Below, piece after piece: positions 16,815-24,863 of a stretch of 40,112 bases of DNA. The first letter of the stretch is position 1, and the number at the start of each line of letters is the position of its first letter. This DNA comes from Thauera aromatica_A. GTDB taxonomy: Bacteria > Pseudomonadota > Gammaproteobacteria > Burkholderiales > Rhodocyclaceae. The notes under the pieces are model-generated. The model worked only from the letters and a program-made list of their open reading frames with translations. It did no database searches and was not told the DNA's origin. The DNA lies in assembly GCF_023093595.1 (NCBI RefSeq), contig NZ_JALLIK010000081.1:1-40112 (forward strand), read 5' to 3'. The translations under genes were made by a program, and so were the position numbers.

Positions 16815-17706
16815 CCTCGTCGTCCTTGCCGCGCGCCCAGAAGAACCGGTCGGGCAGCGCCCGGCCCATGCCGACGCGGTAGGCATGGCGCAAGGTCTGC
16901 TGGGTGAATTCCTGCGCCTCGCGCACCGCTTCGGGCAGGGCCATGCCATGGGCGAGCGCGGCCGCAGCCGCGGCCGCCAGCGTCGCCCCGGCACCGAGGA
17001 AGCGTCCCGACAGGCGCGGCCAGGCATCGGTGCGCACCACGCCGGCATCACTGAACAAGGTGTCGATGCACTGCGGGCCGTGCTCGCTGCCGCCGGTGAG
17101 GAGGATGAACTCGGCCCCCGCACCGAGCAGGCGGGCGAGCGCTTCGTCGAGTTCTCCCGCCCCCGCCGGCATGCCGCCTCCGTCCTCTTCACCGTCCTCC
17201 TCAGCGCCCTCGCCCGGGCCGTCGTCCACGTCGCCGTCCGCGACTCCGGCGAGCAGGCACAGCTCGCGCCGGTCGGCCACCAGCAGCGTGGTCTGGGGCA
17301 GGATCAGCTCGGCCAGCGCAAGCGCAATTTCGTCGCCCGCATCGCCGAGCAGCAGCGCCGCATGGAGGGCCGGCTCGACCACCAGCGGCACCTCGGGGTA
17401 GTCGGAGAGGATTTCGGCGATCGCGGCGATGTTTTCCACGCTGCCGCAAAAGCCGAGCTTGAACGCCCGTACCGGGATGTCTTCGAGCACCGTGCGCGTC
17501 TGGAGCACCAGCAGCTCCGGCTCGGCCGCCCACACTTCATCGATCCCCCGGGTGTCGCGCACCAGCGCCGCGGTCTGCACCGGCAACGGGTGGCAACCCA
17601 TGCTGCCCAGGGTCAGCACGTCGGAGGCCAGCCCGCCGCCGGCGGTGGCATCTCCCGCGGAAAGGCACAGCACGGCAGGCGGAGTGTCCGGAATCGCGAT
17701 CGGCAT
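16807..17706 (-). CDS. Divergent ThiD-like (phospho)methylpyrimidine kinase homologue
   Basis: This 299-residue ribokinase-fold protein occupies the usual thiD position. Standard ThiD phosphorylates HMP and HMP-phosphate. The framework is recognisable: LASDVLTLGSMGCHPL at about 26-41, FKLGFCGSVENIAAIAEIL, LPQTTLLVADRRE, and a C-terminal anion-hole loop. By manual alignment with E. coli ThiD, key positions differ. The HMP-binding Gln44 corresponds to Arg50. The catalytic Cys213 in GTGCT corresponds to Ala241 in GAGAT. The ITPN loop reads LVAD. The LD of the LDTVM segment reads VE. An acidic insertion at about 157-176 is rich in Asp, Glu and Gly. It may be a diverged, regulatory or inactive paralogue, with a canonical ThiD encoded elsewhere. 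Confidence 0.8.
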   Translation of the reverse strand: MPIAIPDTPPAVLCLSAGDATAGGGLASDVLTLGSMGCHPLPVQTAALVRDTRGIDEVWAAEPELLVLQTRTVLEDIPVRAFKLGFCGSVENIAAIAEILSDYPEVPLVVEPALHAALLLGDAGDEIALALAELILPQTTLLVADRRELCLLAGVADGDVDDGPGEGAEEDGEEDGGGMPAGAGELDEALARLLGAGAEFILLTGGSEHGPQCIDTLFSDAGVVRTDAWPRLSGRFLGAGATLAAAAAAALAHGMALPEAVREAQEFTQQTLRHAYRVGMGRALPDRFFWARGKDDEDA

Positions 17707-17806
17707 GGCAGGGAAGGCGCCGCACGGCCTGCGCCAGCAAGTGGACGCCGCGGGAGCGGGCTCGGGTTAAGATCGAGCGGATTCTACCCCCAAGTCAGGT
17801 CGAAAC

Positions 17807-17986
17807 ATGGCGGATCAGCCCTACCGAACCTATATGTGCGCAATCTGCGGCTTCATCTACGATGAAGCCGCCGGCCTCCCCGAGGAAGGCATCGCCCCCG
17901 GCACACGCTGGGAAGAACTCCCCTCCACCTGGACCTGCCCCGAGTGCCATGCGCGCAAGGAAGATTTCGACATGGTCGAGCTCTGA
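17807..17986 (+). CDS. Rubredoxin
   Basis: This is a 59-residue one-iron electron carrier. The four Cys ligands are C11 and C14 in MCAICGFIYDEAAG and C44 and C47 in TCPECHARKEDF. Between them is the family segment GIAPGTRWEELPSTW. The residue after the last Cys is His48, where rubredoxins nearly always have Gly (CPxCG). The neighbouring aromatic and acidic residues are conserved, so the fold should hold. The gene diverges from the thiD-like gene, an arrangement I associate with Rhodocyclales. AGGTCG upstream of the ATG is a weak ribosome-binding site. TAAGAT at 17768-17773 is a possible -10. The redox partner is unknown. Confidence 0.95.
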   Translation: MADQPYRTYMCAICGFIYDEAAGLPEEGIAPGTRWEELPSTWTCPECHARKEDFDMVEL

Positions 17987-18028
17987 AAGAGCGGCGCGGG
18001 CCCTGCACCCCGCCCCGGGCGCGCGCCT

Positions 18029-19204
18029 TCAGCCCTGCAGCGCGCGCGCCATGCGCACCAGGGCCTCGTCCAGCGTTGCGCGCGGACAACCGAAGTTGAT
18101 CCGCACGAAGCCCGGCGCGCCGAAGGCGGCGCCGTCCGACAGGCCGACGCCGGCAGCCTCGAAGAAGGCCGCCGGGTCGTCGATGCCGCGCGCGGCGATC
18201 AGCGCGCGGCAGTCGATCCAGCCCAGGTAGGTGGCCTCGGGCACGGCCATTTCCAGGCCCGGCATCGCCGCCACGGCGGCGAGGACACGGTCGCGGTTGT
18301 CGCGCAGGTAGTCGAGCAGGGCCCGCCGCCAGGCGTCGCCATCGCGGTAGGCCGCCTCCGCCGCAACCATCCCGAGGACGTTGACGTGGGGCACGATGCC
18401 GCGCATCGCATGACGGTAGCGGCGGCGCAGCGCGGCGTCGGGAATCACCGCGAAAGCGCAGTACAGGGCCGGGATGTTCCAGGTCTTGGACGGCGCCATC
18501 AGGGTGATCGTGCGCCGCGCCACCGCCTCGTCGAGGGCGGCGATCGGGCGATGAACGCGCCCCTCCTCGAGCACCAGCCCGCAGTGGATCTCGTCCGCGC
18601 AGATCAGCAGATCGTGGCGCTCGGCGAACTGCGCCAGGCGCCGCAACTCGCCGTCGTCGAACACCCGGCCCACCGGGTTGTGCGGACTGCACAGCAACAG
18701 CAGCCGGGTACGCGCGGTCCGCGCCGCCTCCAGCCCCGCCCAGTCCCACTCCCAGCGCCCGTCTCGCAGCACCAGTTCGCAGCGCTGGAGCACGCGCCCG
18801 GCATGACCGGGGGCGGTGAGAAAGGGCGGATAGACCGGGGTCGCGGTCAGCACCCCGTCCCCGGCTTCGCCGGCCAGGCCGCAGGCGAGGTTGAAGCCGG
18901 TGATCACGCCCGGCAGCCACACCAGCCAGTCGGCCTCGATCGCCCAGCGGTGGTCGCGCCACAGTCCCTCGACCACGGCGGCCTCGAGCGACGGCCAGGG
19001 GTCGGTGTAGCCGAACACGCCGTGGTCGATGCGCGCATGCAGGGCCGCGGCCACGGCCGGCGGCGCGGCGAAATCCATGTCCGCCACCCACAGCGGCAGC
19101 ACGTCGCGGCCGGCATAACGCCCCCACTTCTCGCCCGGCTGGCTGCGGCGGTCGATGAGGCGGTCGAAGTCGAAGGACGGTTCGGAGGACGGAAGCTTGG
19201 ACAT
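18029..19204 (-). CDS. PatB/MalY-family PLP-dependent C-S lyase
   Basis: This 391-residue fold-type I PLP protein starts at ATG 19204 (MSKLPSSEPSFDFDRLIDRR). The upstream in-frame extension is low-complexity and probably not translated. Typical PatB/MalY features are RRSQPGEKWGRY near the N-terminus, LPLWVADMDFAAPPAV, CSPHNPVGRVF and ICADEIHCGL (Asp204 at the pyridine nitrogen). The Schiff-base Lys240 is in MAPSKTWNIPAL. Enzymes of this family split cystathionine or other cysteine conjugates to pyruvate, ammonia and a thiol. Annotation as cystathionine beta-lyase is plausible, but the in vivo substrate is not evident. It sits downstream of the photolyase gene on the same strand. Confidence 0.88.
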   Translation of the reverse strand: MSKLPSSEPSFDFDRLIDRRSQPGEKWGRYAGRDVLPLWVADMDFAAPPAVAAALHARIDHGVFGYTDPWPSLEAAVVEGLWRDHRWAIEADWLVWLPGVITGFNLACGLAGEAGDGVLTATPVYPPFLTAPGHAGRVLQRCELVLRDGRWEWDWAGLEAARTARTRLLLLCSPHNPVGRVFDDGELRRLAQFAERHDLLICADEIHCGLVLEEGRVHRPIAALDEAVARRTITLMAPSKTWNIPALYCAFAVIPDAALRRRYRHAMRGIVPHVNVLGMVAAEAAYRDGDAWRRALLDYLRDNRDRVLAAVAAMPGLEMAVPEATYLGWIDCRALIAARGIDDPAAFFEAAGVGLSDGAAFGAPGFVRINFGCPRATLDEALVRMARALQG

Positions 19205-19346
19205 GGGATGCACGCAGGGACGGGGCGGGAGCAAGAAGAAAGACGGGAAGACCGGAAAAGAGGCCGCGCGCCGCACCGCTGGCGTGCGCCCGGGAAATGC
19301 CTCTCGAGGCACGCTGCGCAGTCGCACGGCAGTACCCCCGAGGGGC

Positions 19347-20819
19347 CTACTTTACCGCGAAGCCGCCCCCGGCTCCGCCTTTCAACACTCCGAAGCGGGC
19401 CAGGGTGCGCAGTCGCGCCTGCGCATGGTCGACCACCGGTACCGGGTAGTCGATCCCGATCCGGACCCGGGCGGCACGCTGCGTCCCGGCGTCCAGGGTC
19501 CACGGCGCATGCAGGAAGCGGTCCGGCACCGACGCCAGTTCGGGCAGGTAGCGGCGGATGAAGCGCCCCTCCGGGTCGAAGCGCTGCGACTGCGTCACCG
19601 GGTTGAAAATGCGGAACCAGGGCTGCGCATCGCAGCCGGTGGACGCCGCCCACTGCCAGCCGCCGTTGTTGGCGGCGAGGTCGTAGTCGTTGAGCCGTGC
19701 GGCGAAATGACGCTCGCCGAGGCGCCAGTCGATGCCCAGATCCTTCACCAGGAAGGATGCGGCGATCATGCGCAGGCGGTTATGCATGTAGCCGCTCTGC
19801 TCGAGCTGGCGCATCGCCGCATCGACGATCGGATAGCCGGTGCGCGCCTCGCACCAGGCGGCCAGCAGCTCGGGCGCATCGTCCCAGCGCAGCCGCTCGC
19901 ATTCCGGCCGGAAGCAGCGCGCCACGACCTGCGGGTGGTGCCACAGGATCATGTGGTAGAAGTCGCGCCAGATCAGTTCGGACAGCCAGGCCCGCGCGCC
20001 CTCGCTGTCGTGACCGTGGGCGAAGGCGGCCAGCTCGCGGATCGACACCGTCCCGAAGCGCAGGTGGGTCGACAGGTAGCTGCCCCCCTTCAGCGCCGGG
20101 AAGTCGCGTGCATGGTGGTAACGGTCGAGGCGTGCGGCGAAGTCCTCGAACAGCGCCCGCCCGCCGTGCATGCCCGCCGGCAGCGCCCGCTCGGACAGGA
20201 CGGCCGGCTCGAAACCGATCTCGACGAGGGCGGGAATCCGCTCGCCCGGCGCTTTCGGCGCGAGCCGGCCGGCGCGCTCGTCGGTACGCCGGGCGCGCAG
20301 CGCATCGGCATCGGCGCCGAGCCGCTTCAGCCAGGCACTCCGGTACGGCGTGAACACGCTGAAAGGCTTGCCGTCCCGGGTCAGCACTTCGTCGCGCTCG
20401 AACACGACCTGGTCCTTGAAGTCGACGAAGCCGATTCCCTGCTCCGCCAGACGCTGCGCCACCCGGCTGTCGCGCTCGATCGCCGCCGGTTCGTAATCGC
20501 GGTTGGCGAAGACCGCATCGACGCCGAGCGCGGCGGCGAGCCGCGGCACGACCTCCTCGGCACGGCCGTGGCGCACCCACAGCCCGCTGCCGCTGCCGCC
20601 GGCCCGGCGCGACAGGGCGTCCAGCGCCTGATCGAGCTCGACCACGCTGGCATGGATGAACTCGACCCGGCGATCCCGGCGCGACGGCAGCGCGTCGAGG
20701 ATCCCGCTGTCGAACACGAACACGCAATGCACGCGCCCGGCCCGCTGCAACGCATGGTGGAGCGCGGCATGGTCGAAATGGCGCAGATCGCGGCGAAACC
20801 AGACGAGGGCGGAAAGCAT
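19347..20819 (-). CDS. phrB: Deoxyribodipyrimidine photolyase (class I CPD photolyase)
   Basis: This flavoprotein repairs cyclobutane pyrimidine dimers using blue light. The frame also allows a GTG start at 20828. ATG 20819 gives MLSALVWFRRDLRHFDHAAL, the usual N-terminus, and a 490-residue product of normal length. The N-terminal domain is the antenna-binding alpha/beta fold. The C-terminal FAD domain carries SYLSTHLRFGTVSIREL, WLSELIWRDFYHMIL, TGYPIVDAAMRQL, YMHNRLRM and the FAD-binding segment NDYDLAANNGGWQWAAS. The Trp-rich electron-transfer path residues appear intact. GATAAT on the minus strand at 20900-20895 is a -10 candidate. Confidence 0.96.
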   Translation of the reverse strand: MLSALVWFRRDLRHFDHAALHHALQRAGRVHCVFVFDSGILDALPSRRDRRVEFIHASVVELDQALDALSRRAGGSGSGLWVRHGRAEEVVPRLAAALGVDAVFANRDYEPAAIERDSRVAQRLAEQGIGFVDFKDQVVFERDEVLTRDGKPFSVFTPYRSAWLKRLGADADALRARRTDERAGRLAPKAPGERIPALVEIGFEPAVLSERALPAGMHGGRALFEDFAARLDRYHHARDFPALKGGSYLSTHLRFGTVSIRELAAFAHGHDSEGARAWLSELIWRDFYHMILWHHPQVVARCFRPECERLRWDDAPELLAAWCEARTGYPIVDAAMRQLEQSGYMHNRLRMIAASFLVKDLGIDWRLGERHFAARLNDYDLAANNGGWQWAASTGCDAQPWFRIFNPVTQSQRFDPEGRFIRRYLPELASVPDRFLHAPWTLDAGTQRAARVRIGIDYPVPVVDHAQARLRTLARFGVLKGGAGGGFAVK

Positions 20820-20970
20820 GGCGGACACCGAACGGGATGAGCTTCAGGGGCGAGCCGGCAGCTTCGGGCTCCGCCCGGGCCGGCAGACACGCTCATTATC
20901 CTGCCACCACCCGCACCGAATCGTACAGCTCATCCCCAACAAGCCGGGCGATGGGCGTAAAATCGCCGCC

Positions 20971-21537
20971 ATGGATACGCCGACGGCCAACTTCACCCAT
21001 CATTTCCTGATCGCCATGCCCAACATGGCCGATCCTCATTTCACGCGCACGCTCACCTACATCGCCGAACACAACGATCAGGGGGCCCTCGGCCTGATCG
21101 TCAACCGGCCGATCGACATGACCCTGGCCGCCCTGTTCGAGCGCATCGAGCTGCCGCTGGAAGCCCCGGGTTTCGCCGGCCAACCGGTGTATTTCGGCGG
21201 TCCGGTACAGACCGACCGCGGTTTCGTGCTGCATCGCCCGATCGGCGAATGGCATTCCACGCTGAAAGTCACCGACGAAGTCGGCCTCACCAGCAGCCGC
21301 GACGTGCTCCAGGCGATCGGCGCCGGCGGCGAGCCGAAGGACGTGCTGGTCACGCTCGGCTATGCCGGCTGGGCCGCCGGCCAGCTCGAGCAAGAGCTGA
21401 TGGACAACGCCTGGCTGACGGTGCCGGCCGACCTGGCGATCCTCTTCGGGCTGCCTCCCGAGGAGCGCCTGGCCGCCGCGATGCAGAAGCTGGGGGTCGA
21501 TTTCACCAACCTCAGCGAGGTCGCCGGGCATGCGTGA
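20971..21537 (+). CDS. yqgE: YqgE/AlgH family protein
   Basis: This 188-residue protein belongs to the YqgE/AlgH (DUF179) family. Its biochemical role is not established; Pseudomonas AlgH was linked to alginate regulation. The start ATG 20971 gives the typical N-terminus FTHHFLIAMPNMADPHFTR. Conserved pieces follow: YIAEHNDQGALGLIVNRP, PVYFGGPVQTDRGFVLH and LGYAGWAAGQLEQELMDNAW. It precedes ruvX, and the two overlap by 8 bp (ATGCGTGA), the usual arrangement in beta- and gammaproteobacteria. TAAAAT at 20958-20963 lies only 7 bp before the ATG, suggesting a very short leader or a leaderless message. Confidence 0.95.
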   Translation: MDTPTANFTHHFLIAMPNMADPHFTRTLTYIAEHNDQGALGLIVNRPIDMTLAALFERIELPLEAPGFAGQPVYFGGPVQTDRGFVLHRPIGEWHSTLKVTDEVGLTSSRDVLQAIGAGGEPKDVLVTLGYAGWAAGQLEQELMDNAWLTVPADLAILFGLPPEERLAAAMQKLGVDFTNLSEVAGHA

Positions 21538-22021
21538 TGCGGCCGCAGCCGCCAGCCTTTCCGCCCCGCCCCGCCCCGACGCCCTGCCCGCGCGCGGCAC
21601 CGTGCTCGGTTTCGACTTCGGCCTGGCCCGCATCGGCGTCGCCACCGGCGAGCTCGAGACCGGGCTCGCCAGCGCACTGACCACGATCCACGACCCGTCG
21701 GGCGATGCCCGCTTCGCCGCCATCGCCCGGCTGCTGGCCGAATGGCGCCCCGTCGCCCTGGTCGTCGGCCTTCCCGCTCATCTCGACGGCACCGGACATG
21801 AACTGAGCTCCCGCTGCCGGCGCTTCGCCAACCAGCTGCACGGCCGCTTCGGCCTGCCGGTGTTCACGGTGGACGAACGCCTGAGTTCGGTCGCCGCCGA
21901 CAGCGAGCTCGCCGCCGCCGGCCTCGGGCGCTGGCGCGAACGCAAGGCAGTGCTCGACGCTGCCGCCGCACGACTGATCCTGCAAACTTTCCTGGACGCC
22001 CGCCGCCATGCCAGACCTTGA
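21530..22021 (+). CDS. ruvX: RuvX/YqgF Holliday-junction resolvase-like nuclease
   Basis: This 163-residue RNase H-fold protein acts in 5'-end maturation of 16S rRNA and is annotated as a putative Holliday-junction resolvase. Catalytic acidic residues are visible in GFDFGLARIGVATG (Asp29), the FTVDERLSSVAA segment and the C-terminal LDAAAARLILQTFLD. The N-terminal 20 or so residues (Ala/Pro-rich) extend beyond the fold. The start overlaps the stop of yqgE, and the end overlaps pyrR by 14 bp, so the three genes form a tightly coupled unit. Confidence 0.95.
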   Translation: MRDAAAAASLSAPPRPDALPARGTVLGFDFGLARIGVATGELETGLASALTTIHDPSGDARFAAIARLLAEWRPVALVVGLPAHLDGTGHELSSRCRRFANQLHGRFGLPVFTVDERLSSVAADSELAAAGLGRWRERKAVLDAAAARLILQTFLDARRHARP

Positions 22022-22514
22022 TGCCGAAGCCCTGTGCCGGGAGCTCGCCGCACAGATCCGCCCCCACCTCACCGCCGAGACCGCGCTGGTCGGCATCCAT
22101 ACCGGCGGCCTGTGGCTGGCCGAGCGCCTCCACCGCGAGCTGGGCATCGGCCCGCCGCTGGGCGCGATCGACGTCTCCTTCTACCGCGACGACTATGCCA
22201 GCAAGGGCCTGCACGCCCGCCCCCAGCGCACCGGTATCCCGTTCAACGTCGATGGCACGCCGGTGATCCTGGTCGACGACGTGCTCTACACCGGCCGCAC
22301 CACCCGCGCCGCACTCAACGAACTGTTCGACTTCGGCCGCCCGGCCGCGGTCGAGCTGGCGGTGCTGGTCGACCGCGGCAACCGTGAGCTGCCGATCGCC
22401 GCGCGCTACTGCGCCTACACCCTGCCCGAAGCCCTGCCGCGCGACCAGACCCTCGAACTGCAGCGCGACGACGACGGCCGGCTCTCCCTCAAACTGACCC
22501 AGACCCAACGCTGA
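22008..22514 (+). CDS. pyrR: PyrR-type phosphoribosyltransferase
   Basis: The 168-residue protein has the PRPP-binding motif VILVDDVLYTGRTTRAA (about 86-102) and the typical SFYRDDYASKG loop. In Firmicutes PyrR is both an mRNA-binding attenuator of pyr genes and a weak uracil phosphoribosyltransferase. In proteobacteria its regulatory role is unclear. It directly precedes pyrB (16 bp gap) and overlaps ruvX, which argues for a role in pyrimidine metabolism. I saw no attenuator-like structure in the short gap to pyrB. Confidence 0.95.
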   Translation: MPDLDAEALCRELAAQIRPHLTAETALVGIHTGGLWLAERLHRELGIGPPLGAIDVSFYRDDYASKGLHARPQRTGIPFNVDGTPVILVDDVLYTGRTTRAALNELFDFGRPAAVELAVLVDRGNRELPIAARYCAYTLPEALPRDQTLELQRDDDGRLSLKLTQTQR

Positions 22515-22530
22515 ATCCGAGGCACGCCCG

Positions 22531-23490
22531 ATGCGTAACCCCCAGCTCAACCAGCACGGCGAACTGCAGCACCTGCTCACCCTCGACGGCCTGCCGCGCG
22601 ACATCCTCACCGCCATCCTCGACACCGCCGCACCCTTCACCGAAGTGGCCGAACGCGAAGTCAAGAAGCTGCCGCTGCTGCGCGGCAAGAGCGTGTTCAA
22701 CCTGTTCTTCGAGAACTCCACGCGCACCCGCACCACGTTCGAGATCGCCGCCAAACGCCTGTCGGCCGACGTGGTGAACCTCAACATCAACACCAGCTCG
22801 GCGGCCAAGGGCGAGAGCCTGCTCGACACCGTCGACAACCTGTGTGCGATGCAGGCCGACATGTTCGTCGTGCGCCACGCCGCCAGCGGCGCGCCGGTGC
22901 TGATCGCGCAGCACCTGCAGGCCACCGGGCGCGACCACATCCACGTCGTCAACGCCGGCGACGGACGCCACGCGCACCCGACCCAGGGCCTGCTCGACAT
23001 GTACACCATCCGCCACTTCAAGCGCGACTTCAGCCAGCTGACGGTGGCGATCGTCGGCGACGTGCTGCACTCGCGCGTGGCACGCAGCCAGATCGCCGCG
23101 CTGACCACGCTCGGCGTACCCGAAGTGCGCGTGATCGGCCCCAAGACCTTGCTCCCGACCGAAGTCGAGCGCATGGGCGTGCGCGTGTTCCACGACATGC
23201 ACGCGGGGCTCAGGGACGTCGACGTGGTGATGATGCTCCGCCTCCAGAACGAACGCATGAACGGCGCGCTGCTGCCGACGCCGCAGGAGTACTACAAGGT
23301 CTGGGGCCTCACTGCGGAAAAGCTCGCGCTCGCCCGCCCCGACGCCATCGTGATGCACCCCGGGCCGATGAACCGCGGCGTCGAGATCGACTCCGCGGTG
23401 GCCGACGGCGCGCAGGCGGTGATCCTGCCCCAGGTCACCTTCGGCATCGCCGTGCGCATGGCCGTCATGAGCATGCTCGGCAGCCACTGA
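22531..23490 (+). CDS. pyrB: Aspartate carbamoyltransferase catalytic subunit
   Basis: PyrB condenses carbamoyl phosphate and aspartate to carbamoyl-aspartate, the committed step of pyrimidine synthesis. The 319-residue protein has the carbamoyl-phosphate motif FFENSTRTRTTFEIAAKRL at about 59-77. NINTSSAAKGESLLDT supplies the lysine loop from the adjacent subunit, and HPTQGLLDMYTI is the conserved HPTQ segment. RLQNERMN and VMHPGPMNRG contribute the aspartate-binding residues. No pyrI follows. Instead the next gene is an inactive dihydroorotase, as in pseudomonads, where the two proteins form a dodecameric complex. Confidence 0.98.
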   Translation: MRNPQLNQHGELQHLLTLDGLPRDILTAILDTAAPFTEVAEREVKKLPLLRGKSVFNLFFENSTRTRTTFEIAAKRLSADVVNLNINTSSAAKGESLLDTVDNLCAMQADMFVVRHAASGAPVLIAQHLQATGRDHIHVVNAGDGRHAHPTQGLLDMYTIRHFKRDFSQLTVAIVGDVLHSRVARSQIAALTTLGVPEVRVIGPKTLLPTEVERMGVRVFHDMHAGLRDVDVVMMLRLQNERMNGALLPTPQEYYKVWGLTAEKLALARPDAIVMHPGPMNRGVEIDSAVADGAQAVILPQVTFGIAVRMAVMSMLGSH

Positions 23491-23522
23491 GCCCCGGACC
23501 GCACAGGCACAAGGATTCACCC

Positions 23523-24800
23523 ATGAACATCCTGATTTCCAACGGCCGCGTCATCGATCCGGCCAACCGCAGCGACACGGTGCACAACGTCTATATCGCC
23601 GGCGGCAAGATCGTCGCCCTCGGCCGCGCACCCGACGGTTTCGCCGCCGAGCGCACGATCGACGCCGACGGTCTGGTCGTCGCTCCGGGCTTCATCGACC
23701 TCGCCGCGCGCCTGCGCGAGCCCGGCTACGAATACCGCGCCACGCTCGAATCCGAGATGGAAGCGGCGATGGCCGGCGGCGTCACCAGCCTGGCGATCCC
23801 GCCCGACACCGACCCGGCGCTCGACGAGCCCGGCCTGGTCGAGATGCTCACCTACCGCGCGAAGAAGCTCAACCGTGCCCACATCTACCCGGTCGGCGCG
23901 TTGACGCTGGGCCTGAAGGGCGAGCGCCTGTCGGAGATGGCCGAACTGGTCGAGGCCGGCTGCGTCGCGTTCAGCCAGGCCAACGTCCCCATCATCGACA
24001 CCTCGGTGCTGATGCGCGCGCTGCAGTACGCCGCCACGTTCGGCTTCCGCGTCTGGCTGCAGCCGCTCGCCCCCTTCCTGTCGCGCGGCGGCAACGCCCA
24101 CGACGGCGAGGTCGCCAGCCGCCTGGGCCTGGCCGGCATTCCGGTCGCGGCCGAAACGGTGGCGCTGTACACCTACCTCGAACTGGCCAGGATCACCGGC
24201 GCGCGGCTGCACATCACCCGCCTGTCGTCGGCCGCCGGCCTCGCCCTGATCGAACAGGCCCGCGCCGACGGCATGGACGTGAGCTGCGACGTATCGATCA
24301 ACCACGTCCACCTGTCCGACATGGACATCGGCTACTTCAACGCCAACTGCCACCTCGTACCGCCGCTGCGCAGCCAGCGCGACCGCGAGGCGCTCGCCCG
24401 CGGCCTGGCCGAAGGCCGCATCAACGCGCTGTGCTCGGACCACACCCCGGTGGACGACGACGGCAAGCAGGCGCCGTTCTCCGAATCCGAGCCCGGCGCC
24501 ACCGGCCTCGAGCTGCTGCTGCCGCTGACCCTGAAGTGGGCCGCGGACGCCGGCCTGCCGCTGCTCGACGGACTGGCCCGCATCACCTCGGACGCGGCGA
24601 AGATCGTCGGCATCACCAAGGCCGGGCACCTGTCGGTCGGCGCGCGCGCCGACATTTGCGTGTTCGACCCCGCCGCCCATGTCACCATCACCCGCAACCA
24701 CCTGCGCAGCCAGGGCAAGAACACGCCTTTCCTCGGGCTGGAGCTGCCCAGCAAGGTGCAGTACACACTGGTCGAAGGCCAGGTGATGTTCGGCGGCTGA
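23523..24800 (+). CDS. pyrX: Non-catalytic dihydroorotase-like subunit (PyrX/PyrC')
   Basis: The 425-residue protein has the dihydroorotase fold but lacks the metal site. The active-enzyme signature DLHVHLREPG reads DLAARLREPG here (Ala61, Ala62, Arg63), losing both His ligands. The later HCED-type segment reads LQPLA. CSDHTPVDDDGK and HITRLSS remain. Such proteins, best known from Pseudomonas as PyrC', are structural partners needed to assemble active aspartate carbamoyltransferase with PyrB. The gene follows pyrB after 32 bp, with AAGGA before the ATG at 23523. An active pyrC must lie elsewhere. Confidence 0.93.
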   Translation: MNILISNGRVIDPANRSDTVHNVYIAGGKIVALGRAPDGFAAERTIDADGLVVAPGFIDLAARLREPGYEYRATLESEMEAAMAGGVTSLAIPPDTDPALDEPGLVEMLTYRAKKLNRAHIYPVGALTLGLKGERLSEMAELVEAGCVAFSQANVPIIDTSVLMRALQYAATFGFRVWLQPLAPFLSRGGNAHDGEVASRLGLAGIPVAAETVALYTYLELARITGARLHITRLSSAAGLALIEQARADGMDVSCDVSINHVHLSDMDIGYFNANCHLVPPLRSQRDREALARGLAEGRINALCSDHTPVDDDGKQAPFSESEPGATGLELLLPLTLKWAADAGLPLLDGLARITSDAAKIVGITKAGHLSVGARADICVFDPAAHVTITRNHLRSQGKNTPFLGLELPSKVQYTLVEGQVMFGG

Positions 24801-24863
24801 GCAGCACCGGCCGCGGACGCTATACTCGGACGCATCGAGTCTTGCACCGCGGGAGGACGCTTC

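Noticed and set aside
17707..17806. TPP riboswitch before the thiD-like gene
   Set aside because: The 100-bp gap lacks the conserved CTGAGA-type core and is too short for a full TPP aptamer plus expression platform.
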